From Gammaproteobacteria bacterium (lineage in GTDB: Bacteria; Pseudomonadota; Gammaproteobacteria; Steroidobacterales; Steroidobacteraceae), in assembly GCA_010027845.1 (NCBI GenBank), contig RGUL01000002.1, positions 62,001-126,000 of the forward strand: a DNA stretch of 64,000 nt, given 5' to 3'. The first letter of the stretch is position 1, and the number at the start of each line of letters is the position of its first letter. Made by a program: the position numbers and the translations under genes. The notes beneath the pieces are model-generated. The model was not told the origin of the DNA and did no database searches. It saw only the letters and a list, made by a program, of their open reading frames with translations. Positions 43,153 through 55,800 of this stretch are shown one piece after another.

Positions 43153-45155
43153 AAGCATTTAGTGCGGTTCTGGAGGAGCGCCTCTCACGACGCGGGTTCG
43201 TAGCGATGAGCGCTGCCGCAGGTGTCGCAGCGAGTTTGCCTGCGGTGTCGCTCGCCGATGCCCGCCGCCGACCGGCAACCACCGTGAACCTACAAGGCAT
43301 CGCGCCCTCGCGCGACGATGCGTTGTTGGTGTCGCCAGAACTTCGGAGTCGTACGCTGCTCACTTGGGGCGATCCTTTGTGGCCGGACGATCGTGGGCTG
43401 TCTGCGCAAGACATTCGCACGCTCGATTGGTTAGACGATCGTGCGGGCGCGCGGCAAGAACGCCGTTTCGGCACCAACAACGACGCGATCGTGTTTTTCC
43501 CGGATCGCGGCGATGCGACACACGGCTTGTTGTGCGTCAATCACGAATACGTCACGGCGGAACTCAATTTCGCAGGTCTCGCACCCACGGCAAAAGAACG
43601 CGCTGCCGGACGCGCGAAGTGGATCGCTGCGCATCCGCAAGCCGTGCCTTGGATGCAAGCAGCGCATGGAGTGAGCGTCGTCCGCATCGGTCGCGAGCGC
43701 GACGGCTGGCAAGTGCTGCGTGGTGCGCCGCAAACGCGCCGGATCACGGCGACCACACCGATGGAAATCTCAGGTCCGGCGCGTGGTCATTCTTTATTGC
43801 GTACCAACGCCGATCCGACCGGCACGCGCGTGCTCGGCACGTTCGCAAACTGTTCTGCGGGACGCACGCCGTGGGGGACGTATCTCACCTCCGAAGAAAA
43901 CGTCGACGACTATTTCGGCAAGACGCGATCTTGGGCCGGTGTGACCGAAGATTTCGAACTGCTCGGGGTATTTAACCGCTTTCCGACCGGTGAAGATTCG
44001 TTGTACGGCTGGGAGCATGTCGATCGTCGTTTCGACGTGCGCGCCGAACCACGAGAACAACTACGCTTCGGCTGGATCGTCGAAATCGACCCGCAAGATC
44101 CGACCTCAACACCACGCAAGCGCACGGCACTCGGACGTTTTTCGCACGAAAGTGCGACGACGATCGTCGCGCCGGACGGTCGTGTCGTCGTCTACATGGG
44201 CGACGACGACAAATACGAATACGCCTATAAATTCGTCACGCGTGATCGTTTCGACGCCAAGAATCCGGCCGCGAACCGCGATCTGCTCGATCACGGTACG
44301 CTATATGTCGCGCGCTTCGACGCCACCGGTAAAGGCGAATGGCTGCCGTTGGTGCACGACGAGAGAGGGCCGCTGAACTCGAAAGCCGGCTTCAAAGATC
44401 AAGCCGAAGTCGTCATCAAATGCCGGGCAGCGGCGGATCTGCTCGGCGCGACCCCGATGGATCGAATCGAAGACTTCGAACCGAATCCCGTGACCGGTCG
44501 CGTCTACATGGCCTGCACCAAAAATCCGGATCGCGAACGCCAGTCGCGCCGCGACTATTACATGGGGCGTGAGATCGACCTCGGTGTCGATGCGGCCAAC
44601 CCGCGAATCGGTAACGACTACGGCCACATCATCGAATTAATCGAGCGCGCCGACGATGCGACGAGTCTAAAGTTCAGGTGGAACATCTTCCTTCTTGCCG
44701 GTGATCCACGAAATCCGGAATCGCGTTTCTTGACGCGCTATGCCGATATCGTGCCGGGCAAACTCGAACACGGCGACACTTACTACGGCGGATATGGCGA
44801 CCGCAGCGCCGTGAGTCCGCTCGCCTGTCCCGACAACGTCGGCTTCGATCCGTCCGGTCGCTTGTGGATCGTCTCCGACTCCGATCTTAAGTTGACGGGT
44901 AACGACGGTTGTTACGTCGTGCCGACCCACGGCGCGGAGCGTGGTCGACTCAAGCAAATCGTCAGTGCACCGATCGGCGCCGAAGTGACCGGCTGCGAGT
45001 TCACACCCGACGGACGCGCACTGTTTCTCGGTCTCCAACATCCGGGTGAAGGCGGGACGGTCGATAACCCGATCAGCCACTGGCCGGATGGCAACGGCTT
45101 ACCGGCCCGCGCCGCGCTGGTGGTGATTGAACGCCAGGACGGTCAGCCGCTGTAA
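43149..45155 (+). CDS. Tat-exported PhoX/DUF839 family protein
   Basis: The 668-residue product has a twin-arginine signal (SRRGFVAMSAAAGVAASLPA) and a PhoX-type beta-propeller domain (DUF839). Typical segments are FPDRGDATHGLLCVNHEYV, CSAGRTPWGTYLTSEEN, YEYAYKFVTRDRFD, FEPNPVTGRVYMACTKN and CPDNVGFDPSGRLWIVSDSD. Characterised PhoX enzymes are periplasmic phosphatases with iron and calcium. Whether this one is a phosphatase is an inference from family membership. It is the third gene of the GST-DUF1330 operon, an odd context for phosphate scavenging. No Pho box was seen upstream. Confidence 0.9.
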   Translation: MKAFSAVLEERLSRRGFVAMSAAAGVAASLPAVSLADARRRPATTVNLQGIAPSRDDALLVSPELRSRTLLTWGDPLWPDDRGLSAQDIRTLDWLDDRAGARQERRFGTNNDAIVFFPDRGDATHGLLCVNHEYVTAELNFAGLAPTAKERAAGRAKWIAAHPQAVPWMQAAHGVSVVRIGRERDGWQVLRGAPQTRRITATTPMEISGPARGHSLLRTNADPTGTRVLGTFANCSAGRTPWGTYLTSEENVDDYFGKTRSWAGVTEDFELLGVFNRFPTGEDSLYGWEHVDRRFDVRAEPREQLRFGWIVEIDPQDPTSTPRKRTALGRFSHESATTIVAPDGRVVVYMGDDDKYEYAYKFVTRDRFDAKNPAANRDLLDHGTLYVARFDATGKGEWLPLVHDERGPLNSKAGFKDQAEVVIKCRAAADLLGATPMDRIEDFEPNPVTGRVYMACTKNPDRERQSRRDYYMGREIDLGVDAANPRIGNDYGHIIELIERADDATSLKFRWNIFLLAGDPRNPESRFLTRYADIVPGKLEHGDTYYGGYGDRSAVSPLACPDNVGFDPSGRLWIVSDSDLKLTGNDGCYVVPTHGAERGRLKQIVSAPIGAEVTGCEFTPDGRALFLGLQHPGEGGTVDNPISHWPDGNGLPARAALVVIERQDGQPL

Positions 45156-45185
45156 GCACATGGGCATCGCCGTACAATCGGCAAC

Positions 45186-46217
45186 ATGAGTACTACTAAG
45201 AGCCAAGTCCGCTACCAACTCGTCAAACAACCAGAGGGCTACGCGCTGCAGCGGCGCGATGCCGAACCGGTGCGCGCGCCGGGCGACGGTGAAGTCCTGT
45301 TGCGGGTGCGCGCTTGCTCGCTCAACCGCCGCGACGTAATGGTCAAAAAAGGCTTCTATCCGATCGGCGCCAAAGAAACCTTGGTGCCGCTGTCGGACGG
45401 CGCCGGTGAGGTGGTGGCGGTCGGGCGCGGCGTGACGCGCTTCAAAGAAGGCGATCGAGCTGCAGCGATTTTTTTCCAGAATTGGCTTTCCGGACGCCCC
45501 ACCGCGACGACCGGTACATCGGCACTCGGCGGAGCGCTCGACGGCATGCTCGCGCAATACGTCACCCTACGGGCTGATGGACTCGTGCCCTTGCCCAAAG
45601 AAATGTCGTTCGATGAAGCGGCATCTTTGCCGTGCGCCGCTGTGACTGCGTGGCATGCACTCATGACGCGCGGGCGGATGCAAGCGGGTGACACGGTGTT
45701 GTTACAAGGCACGGGTGGCGTGTCGATATTCGGACTGCAGTTCGCGTTCGCAGCGGGTGCCCACCCGGTGATCACGAGCTCAAGCGACGAAAAGCTTTTG
45801 CGCGCCAAGGCGCTCGGCGCAGCAGCGACCATTAACTACAAATCGACGCCCGAATGGTCAAAAGCGATGCTCGAGGTGACGAACGGGCTCGGCGCGCATC
45901 ACATTCTCGAAGTCGGTGGCTCCGGAACGCTGCCGCAATCGCTCGCCTGCGTGGCGCCCGGCGGTAACGTCGCATTGATCGGCGGGCTCAGCGGCTTTGG
46001 CGGAGAAATTCCCGTATTGTCTTTGATCGGTCGCAGCGCCAGCGTGACAGGCATCTTCGTCGGCTCGCGCACCGACTTCGAAACGATGCTGCAATTCATG
46101 ACCCGACACGCGATTCGACCGGTGATCGACCGCCGGTTCGCATTCGACGACGCCGCGGCGGCGTTCGACTATATGGACACCGGCAATCACTTCGGCAAGC
46201 TCGTGATATCCGTGTGA
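45186..46217 (+). CDS. NAD(P)-dependent alcohol dehydrogenase / quinone oxidoreductase (MDR)
   Basis: The 343-residue protein is a zinc-free medium-chain dehydrogenase/reductase. It has the GroES-like N-terminal domain (RACSLNRRDVMVKKGFYPI), the catalytic-domain link YVTLRADGLVPLPKEMSFDE, and the nucleotide-binding loop VLLQGTGGVSIFGLQFA. The C-terminal segment NHFGKLVISV closes the fold. No structural or catalytic zinc cysteines are present, so quinone or enone reduction is more likely than alcohol oxidation. Its stop overlaps the next start (GTGA), coupling it to an XdhC-family gene. Confidence 0.9.
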   Translation: MSTTKSQVRYQLVKQPEGYALQRRDAEPVRAPGDGEVLLRVRACSLNRRDVMVKKGFYPIGAKETLVPLSDGAGEVVAVGRGVTRFKEGDRAAAIFFQNWLSGRPTATTGTSALGGALDGMLAQYVTLRADGLVPLPKEMSFDEAASLPCAAVTAWHALMTRGRMQAGDTVLLQGTGGVSIFGLQFAFAAGAHPVITSSSDEKLLRAKALGAAATINYKSTPEWSKAMLEVTNGLGAHHILEVGGSGTLPQSLACVAPGGNVALIGGLSGFGGEIPVLSLIGRSASVTGIFVGSRTDFETMLQFMTRHAIRPVIDRRFAFDDAAAAFDYMDTGNHFGKLVISV

Positions 46218-47125
46218 TCGAAACATTTCTCGGGCGCGCACGCGCCACCGGTGAGCCGCTGGTCGCCGCATTCATCGTCGAGACGCAAGGTTCGACGTAT
46301 CGTAAACCCGGAACTTTCATGCTGTTCGACGCCAACGCGGGTCGATGCGGACTTTTGAGTGGCGGTTGTCTCGAGGGTGATTTGCACGATCATGCGCGCT
46401 CACTTTTAAAGTCCGGCGAGCGTTGTCACGAGCGCACCTACGACTCGCGGGGCTCAGACGATCCTATTTGGGGTTTGGGGCTCGGCTGCGAGGGCTTGAT
46501 GCGGGTGCTGTTACTGAGACTAGATGCCTCGCAAAACTATGAACCGGTCAGCAGCTTAATCGTCGCTGCGCGCGAACGCCGATCGACCTCGGTCTCGATT
46601 CGTAACGAGCGTGGCGAGACCTTCGTCGTGCACGCGGAACGCACACCGACGTTGCTGATCTGCGGGGCAGGTCCCGACGCGGAGCCCGTCTGCACGTTCG
46701 CCGCTGCACTAGGCTGGCGAGTAACACTGGTCGATCATCGTCCGGCCTACATCGATGCTGCCCGATTCCCGGGTGCGGAACGAGTCGTGCGAGCAGACGC
46801 GGAATCGTTGTCGAAGGAAATCGTGCTGTCGGAATTCGACGCTGCGATCGTGATGAGTCATCACCTCGTCGCCGACGGTCGGTACCTCGCTGCGCTCGCC
46901 GACTCCGACGTCGGCTACGTCGGTCTGCTCGGCCCGGCTGCGCGACGTGAACGACTGTTCGCCGAACTCGGTACGCGCGCCGATCGTTTACGGTCGCGGC
47001 TGCGTGCGCCGGTCGGTTTGGATCTCGGCGGACGCTCACCAGAAGCGATCGCGCTCTCGATCGTTGCCGAGGTCCAAGCAGTGCTGCACAATCGAGCGGG
47101 CGCGCCGTTTTCCGAAGCACGGTGA
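46214..47125 (+). CDS. XdhC/CoxI family protein
   Basis: The 303-residue product has an N-terminal XdhC_CoxI domain (AFIVETQGSTYRKPGTFML, LLSGGCLEGDLHDHARSLL and a later GLGLGCEGLMRVLLLRL) and a C-terminal Rossmann domain beginning LLICGAGPDAEPVCTFAA. XdhC proteins insert or sulphurate the molybdenum cofactor of xanthine dehydrogenase-like enzymes. No molybdenum hydroxylase is encoded in this window, so its client is elsewhere or it has another role. The GTG start overlaps the preceding stop, which supports it over later candidates. Confidence 0.92.
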   Translation: MIETFLGRARATGEPLVAAFIVETQGSTYRKPGTFMLFDANAGRCGLLSGGCLEGDLHDHARSLLKSGERCHERTYDSRGSDDPIWGLGLGCEGLMRVLLLRLDASQNYEPVSSLIVAARERRSTSVSIRNERGETFVVHAERTPTLLICGAGPDAEPVCTFAAALGWRVTLVDHRPAYIDAARFPGAERVVRADAESLSKEIVLSEFDAAIVMSHHLVADGRYLAALADSDVGYVGLLGPAARRERLFAELGTRADRLRSRLRAPVGLDLGGRSPEAIALSIVAEVQAVLHNRAGAPFSEAR

Positions 47126-47159
47126 ACGTGCCGAAGATCGGCGCCTACGCTCGCAGGGC

Positions 47160-49733
47160 TCAGTTGCGACGTCGAACGCTTCGAGTCGGTTCCGCTTCGA
47201 GCGGATTTTCGGGCCAATAATGCCGTGGATAGCGACCACGCATATCTTTGCGGACCTCGGCGTAAGCATTACGCCAAAAACTTTCGAGGTCGGCGGTGAC
47301 TTGCAGCGGTCTTTGTGCGGGTGACAATAGCTCGAAGGTGACGGGCAATTTTCCGAGGGCGAATTTCGGCGTGGTAGCCAAACCGAACACTTCCTGCATG
47401 CGCATCGCTGCTGCCGGCGCCCGCTCGCTTAGATAATCGACTCGGATCTTCGAACCGGTCGGTACCGTGATGTGGGTCGGCAACCAATCGTCGAGGCGCG
47501 CGCGAGCGCTAGCTCCGAGTCGATGAAGCAACGCATCCTGCAGCGGCAATTTTTGGAGATGGCTACGACGGGTGACGCCGTCTAGCCACGGAGTGAGCCA
47601 ATCCTCGAGTTGCCGCAGCAAATCGTCGACAGCAAATGACGGCCATGCTCCCGTACCCGGTAAATCGACTCGACGCGCTAGCTCGACGCGTGCGCATAGC
47701 GTGCGAGTCGAGTCATCCCACGGCAGACACTCGAGACCCATCTCGCGTATGCCCTGCAGCATCACCGAGAGCATCGCAGCGCCATACGTAGCCGCATTCG
47801 CCTCGGGCAGTGGTCGCTCCTCTAAGATCAATGCATCGAGCTTGAGGACACGGCGCGCAAGCACGCATTGTTCGCGCGTCGACCAAGAAACCTCGTCCAG
47901 ACGGTGCAGGCGATCGCCGACTGCTGCCGCTAACGTCTCGCGATCGATCGCAGTTGCGAGTTGGATTTGTGCTTCGCGGTCACGATCGTCGAGATCGATT
48001 GCGATGATGAAGTCTTTTTTTGCAAGACGATCCGGTCGTGAAAATCGTGCGCCGCGACCGTTGGTGAGTAAAAATCGGCCCTCGCCGCCATCGCGACGTT
48101 TGCCGATTCGATCGGGATAGGCGCAAGCGAGTAAGCCCGCCGCATCGAGCTTCGACGCAGTCGCGCAACGCGTAGGCAGCTCGCGATCATCGAGCATACG
48201 CTCGAATCGTTGTGACATATTGCGTGCTCTTTGGAGGGCGCCGCGGTCGACGTCACCGGGCGGACGATTACCATCGAGCAGATCGAGCCGGGTGAGCACG
48301 TCGACATCTTCGCCCATAGCTCGAGCGCGTAACAAATCACGCTCGGTGAGCAGTGCAGCGAGTTTTGCGCCAAGCGCCGTGGTGCCACGTGTTTTCGCTT
48401 CGATCAATAAATGTGCGAGCCGTGGATGCGCGGGTAGACTTGCGAGCGCGCGACCGTGTGCCGTCAAACGACCTCGATCGTCGAGCGCGCCGAGGCGCCG
48501 TAAAAGATCGCGCGCACCGTCGAGCGTGGCGGCTGGCGGCGTGTCGAGCCAACGAAGACCGCCGTCAGTTCCGACTCCCCATTCGGCAAGATCGAGAGCC
48601 AGCGGCGTCAAATCGGCATCCAATATTTCAGCGCGGGAGAACGCAGCCAAGGTGCGTTGTGACCCCTCGCTCCAAAGGCGATAACACCGACCGGCCGCGA
48701 CTCGTCCGGCACGCCCTGCACGCTGCTCGGCGGAGGCCCGCGATATTCTTTGGGTCTCGAGACGACTCATCCCCGAAACTGGGTCGAACACCGCACGACG
48801 TACGAGTCCGCTATCGACGACCGCCCGAATGCCGGGCAGCGTGACACTCGTCTCGGCGATGTTGGTCGCCAAAATCACGCGCCGTGGACCATCGGGCGAC
48901 GCGGCCAACGCGAGTTCTTGCTCACGGGGATCGAGTTCGCCATACAGCCGACGGAGCAAAACACCGTCGTCGATCACTTCGGGAGCCGTCTCGAGCATTT
49001 CCTGCACGCGGCGAATCTCGGCAGCACCCGGCAAAAACACCAACACGTCGCGGTCGGTCTCACGCAGCGCACGGCGCGTTGCAGCAGCGACGAGTCGTTC
49101 CGGCGCATCCGGACCGCCCGGCAGCACGGGCAGTCCGTTGCCGACATATTCGATCGCGACCGGAAAACTGCGCCCTTCCGAGCGAACGATCGGAGTATCA
49201 GCGCCGAGCAAGCCCGACACTGCAACGTCGTCGAGCGTCGCCGACATCACGATCAAACGCTGCGTAGTCTCGAGCGTCGCTCGAGCGTCGAGACACAACG
49301 CAAGTCCGAGATCGGCCTGCAAACTTCGTTCGTGAAATTCATCAAAAATGATCGCAGCGACGCCTTCGAGCGCCGGATCGCGCTGCAACATTCGCGTCAA
49401 TACGCCCTCGGTGACAACTTCGATCTGCGTACGACCACCGATCCGGGTGTCGAGTCGCATCCGATAGCCGACGGTTTCGCCAACCGATTCACCGAGGAGC
49501 GCTGCCATACGAGTCGCCACCGACCGCGCGGCGATGCGGCGCGGTTCGAGCATCAAAATTTTACCCTCGCCCCGCCACGGCTCATCGAGCAGCGCTAGCG
49601 GCACCACCGTACTTTTGCCGGCCCCAGGCGGAGCTTGCAGCACGACGGCCCGTGCCTCGCGTAAGACCTGCCGCAACCGCGGCAGCACCGCGGCGATCGG
49701 TAGGTCGGGAAGATGGCTCGTGATGCGTTGCAA
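47160..49733 (-). CDS. hrpB: ATP-dependent RNA helicase HrpB
   Basis: The product (about 857 aa) is the DEAH-box RNA helicase HrpB. Motifs appear in order: QAPPGAGKSTVVPLALL (I), PRRIAARSVATRMA (Ia), FDEFHERSLQADLGLAL (II, DEFH), MSATLDD (III), LATNIAETSVTLPGIRAVVD (V) and QRAGRAGRVAAGRCYRLW (VI). The C-terminal HrpB domain ends RRHYWPENPLEAEPT.R-like (RYPRHYWPENPLEAEPT). Its cellular role is poorly defined. No ATG lies near the expected N-terminus. I chose the TTG at 49733, which gives QRITSHLPDLPIAAVLPRL as in E. coli HrpB. A longer frame to 49877 would cross the divergent hydrolase gene. Confidence 0.92.
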   Translation of the reverse strand: MQRITSHLPDLPIAAVLPRLRQVLREARAVVLQAPPGAGKSTVVPLALLDEPWRGEGKILMLEPRRIAARSVATRMAALLGESVGETVGYRMRLDTRIGGRTQIEVVTEGVLTRMLQRDPALEGVAAIIFDEFHERSLQADLGLALCLDARATLETTQRLIVMSATLDDVAVSGLLGADTPIVRSEGRSFPVAIEYVGNGLPVLPGGPDAPERLVAAATRRALRETDRDVLVFLPGAAEIRRVQEMLETAPEVIDDGVLLRRLYGELDPREQELALAASPDGPRRVILATNIAETSVTLPGIRAVVDSGLVRRAVFDPVSGMSRLETQRISRASAEQRAGRAGRVAAGRCYRLWSEGSQRTLAAFSRAEILDADLTPLALDLAEWGVGTDGGLRWLDTPPAATLDGARDLLRRLGALDDRGRLTAHGRALASLPAHPRLAHLLIEAKTRGTTALGAKLAALLTERDLLRARAMGEDVDVLTRLDLLDGNRPPGDVDRGALQRARNMSQRFERMLDDRELPTRCATASKLDAAGLLACAYPDRIGKRRDGGEGRFLLTNGRGARFSRPDRLAKKDFIIAIDLDDRDREAQIQLATAIDRETLAAAVGDRLHRLDEVSWSTREQCVLARRVLKLDALILEERPLPEANAATYGAAMLSVMLQGIREMGLECLPWDDSTRTLCARVELARRVDLPGTGAWPSFAVDDLLRQLEDWLTPWLDGVTRRSHLQKLPLQDALLHRLGASARARLDDWLPTHITVPTGSKIRVDYLSERAPAAAMRMQEVFGLATTPKFALGKLPVTFELLSPAQRPLQVTADLESFWRNAYAEVRKDMRGRYPRHYWPENPLEAEPTRSVRRRN

Positions 49734-50676
49734 GATGGGCGGGAATTGTATGCAATCGGCGCCATGAAGTTCTTTAAACGCCTTACGCTCGCATTGCTGG
49801 CGCTGCTTGGGATCACGTGGCTCGGCCTGACGGCCTGGGCATATTGGCCCGGTACGCCGGAAGTCCCGATCGCACAACTCGTCAAGCCCGAGGATCGATT
49901 CGTGACCGTGAACGGTGTGCGCTTACGCTATCGCAGCTACGGCGATGCCGGCCCGGGGCGCCCAGATTTATTACTGCTGCACGGCTTCGGTAACTCGCTA
50001 CAAAGTTTTCGCGAATTAGCGCCGCGACTCGGCAAGGTTGCGCACGTGATCGCGATCGACATGGCTGGCTACGGTCTCTCCGACAAACCGGTCGACCTCG
50101 ATTATCACAACGGGCCACAGGCACGCCGCCTGATCGAAGCGACGCACGCGCTCGGTTTGCAGCACGTAATCTACGTCGGACATTCGCTAGGCGGCGCGAT
50201 CGCACTGCAAGCCGCAGTGCTCGATCCCGACGCGCGTGGTTTGGTGTTACTCAATCCCGGCATCATCCGCACCGGCGTTCCGAAGATCGTTCAAGTCACG
50301 GTGCCACCGTTACCGCGCATGTCGGCGAAATTGTTCGGTAGTCGCGAATTTCGCGGTAATTTTTTGCGTAAATCGTACGTACATCCGGAAATCGTCACCG
50401 ATGCGGTGATCGACGACGTCATGCAAGGCGCCCGCGCCGAGGGTTATATGGTGGGCATGACATCTTTGATGCAGCAATACTCGGAGGGTGAAGAAATTCG
50501 GCTCGCCGCACGTGTCAAAGTTCCGACCCTGATCCCTTGGGGTAACGACGATCGCAACAAACCGCGCGAGGAAGCGGACGAACTGCAGCGCATGATCACC
50601 GGCTCGAAACTCGTAAGGTTCGACGGTGCCGGGCACTATGTGCACGAAGAAGCGCCAGACGGTGTCGCTGCGGCGA

Positions 50677-52821
<2,145 letters not shown>

Positions 52822-52871
52822 GCGTGGATTACACCAGAGTTGTACGCAGGTTCGATATAGTTCGCCCCCTC

Positions 52872-55800
52872 ATGGAAGAGAAACTCAGCGGCACGATCGT
52901 CGTTCGCGGCGCGCGCCAGAACAAGGCGAGTTGGTGGTCGTCACCGGCGTTTCGGGCTCCGGTAAGTCGTCGCTGGTGTTCGACACGCTCTACGCGGAAG
53001 GACAACGGCGCTACGTCGAGACGTTCTCGCCTTATGCGCGGCAGTTCCTCGATCGCATGGACAAGCCCGCCGTCGATCGCATCGAGGGCATTCCGCCGGC
53101 GATCGCCATCGACCAAACGAATCCCGTCCGTACCTCGCGCTCGACCGTCGGCACGATGACCGAGCTCAACGATCACCTGAAATTATTATTCGCTCGTGCC
53201 GGTCATTTGCATTGCCGTCGCTGTGGCGAGATCGTACGCCGCGATTCTGCCGAATCGATCTACGCCGCACTCGAGGCGCACAGTCGCGCGGACGGTTCAC
53301 CGCGCCTGTTGATCTGCTTCACCGTGCCGGTGCCGAAGAACTTCAAAGAAACCGAGGTGCTCGAGCTGCTCGGTAAGCAAGGCTATACGCGCATTCGGGG
53401 TCGGCGCAAAGGCGAACTCGAAGTCGTGCAAGATCGCATACGCTTGCCGCAAACCGATCGTGCTCGCGTACTCGAAGCGATCGAGGCGGCGCTGCGCACC
53501 GGGCGTGGACGGATTCGTGTACACGCCTTGCGCGACAACGAAGCTGCTCGCGACCCGTCACGCGTCGATACGGCCGAAGCCGAATCTAGTTGGCATTTTT
53601 CCGACACGTTGCATTGCGCCGCTTGTGACATCGCTTACCGCGAGCCGACACCCAGCGCCTTCTCGTTCAATTCACCTGCCGGCGCTTGTGAGGCGTGTCG
53701 CGGCTTCGGTCGCATCATCGGGGTCGACTACGGTCTCGTCATTCCGGACGAGAGCAAAACTCTGCGCGAGGGTGCGGTTCGACCCTGGCAGACCGAGGCG
53801 TATCGCGAACACCAGCACGACATGGAGAGACTGGCGCGCAAGCGTGGCATCCCGCTCGATGTTCCGTGGCGCGAACTCACCACTGCACAGCGATCATGGG
53901 TGATCGACGGTGAGGGTGAGTGGTCCAAAACGGTTTGGTGGGGCGCGAAGCGTTTCTTCGCGTGGCTCGAAACCAAAGCTTATAAAATGCACATTCGCGT
54001 GTTGCTGTCGAAGTATCGCGCGTATACCCCTTGCGAGCGCTGCGACGGCGCTCGCCTCGCGCCGCAATCGCTGCTTTGGCGAGTCGGTGACGCCGATCTG
54101 GCTGCGCGTGTACTCGGCGAGCGGAAACGCTTTCGACCTCGCGATGTCGAGTGGAGCGAGCAGCAATCGGCTGCACTACCCGGCCTTTGTATTCACGACT
54201 TAATGTTGCTGCCGATCGAGCGTAGTCGCGAATTCTTTGCCGAACTGCGCCTGACGGGCGCACTCGACGACGCCACGGAATTGTTGCTCGCAGAGATCCG
54301 TAGTCGTTACGGCTATCTGTGCGATGTCGGGCTCGGCTACCTCACGCTCGATCGCCAATCGCGTACGTTGTCTGGCGGCGAAGTGCAGCGCATCAATCTC
54401 ACGACGGCGCTCGGCACCTCGCTAGTGAACACCTTATTCGTGCTTGACGAGCCGTCGATCGGCTTGCATCCGCGCGATATGCAACGCGTGATCGACGTCA
54501 TGCAGCGGCTACGCAGCGCCGGAAACTCGTTATTGGTGGTCGAGCACGACCCGCAGATCATGCAACGCGCAGATCGCTTACTCGACATGGGTCCAGGTGC
54601 GGGCGAGCGTGGCGGCTCGATCGTCAGCTACGGCACGCCGGCGGCGGTGACTGCCGACCCGCACTCGGTGACGGGCGCTTATCTCACCGGCCGCAAGCGC
54701 GTCGAACTGCCGCACACACGGCGTCGAACGGCACAACGCGAGCGCGGCGCACTTGAGTTACTCGGTGTCACGCAACACAACTTGCGCTCGATCGACGTGC
54801 GGTTGCCGCTCGGCAAGCTGGTGTGCGTCACAGGCGTATCGGGTTCGGGAAAGTCGACCTTGATACAAGATGTGCTCTATCCGGCACTTTTGAAGCGCAA
54901 GGGTAAACCGACCGAGTCGGCCGGTGAACACCGCGCGCTGCGCGGTGACCACCTCATCGACGAAGTCGTGTTCGTCGATCAAACGCCCATCGGTCGCACC
55001 ACGCGCTCAAACCCGGCAAGTTACGTTGGTGCCTTCGACGTCATTCGCGAGCGGTTCGCGCGAATCGGTATGGCGCGCGAACGCGGCTATACGGCGGGAA
55101 CGTTCAGCTTCAACTCCGGCACCGGTCGCTGCCCGATCTGCAGCGGTAACGGCTTCGAACACGTCGAGATGCAATTTTTGTCTGATGTCTATCTACGCTG
55201 TGGTGATTGCAACGGCACACGTTATCGCAGCGAAACACTGGAAATTCTTCATCCAGGCCCCGGCGGTCGCTCGGCTAACATCGCCGACGTATTACAGATG
55301 ACAGTCACGGAAGCACTCGAGTTCTTCGCCGACGTGCCCGATCTTGCCGCGCGACTCGCGCCGCTCGCCGACGTAGGCCTCGACTATTTGCGTCTCGGCC
55401 AACCGGTGCCCACGCTCTCGGGCGGCGAGGCGCAACGACTGAAATTAGCCGGACATCTCGCCGAATCGGCGACCGTTTCCCGACTCGGCAAGTTATTTTT
55501 GTTCGACGAACCGACGACGGGTTTACATTTCGAGGACATCGGTAAGTTACTCGCCTCGTTCCGTAAATTACTGGACGCGGGTCACTCGCTGCTCGTCATC
55601 GAGCACAACCTCGATGTGATCCGTGCGGCAGAATGGATCGTCGATCTCGGTCCCGAAGGTGGCGACCACGGTGGCGAACTCGTAGTTTGCGGTACACCGG
55701 AAGACGTGATGCAGCACCGCACGTCACACACCGGCAAAGCACTGCGCGAATATCGGCTCGAACCTGCCGCAACGATGGTCGCCGAGCCCACGCATCGCGC

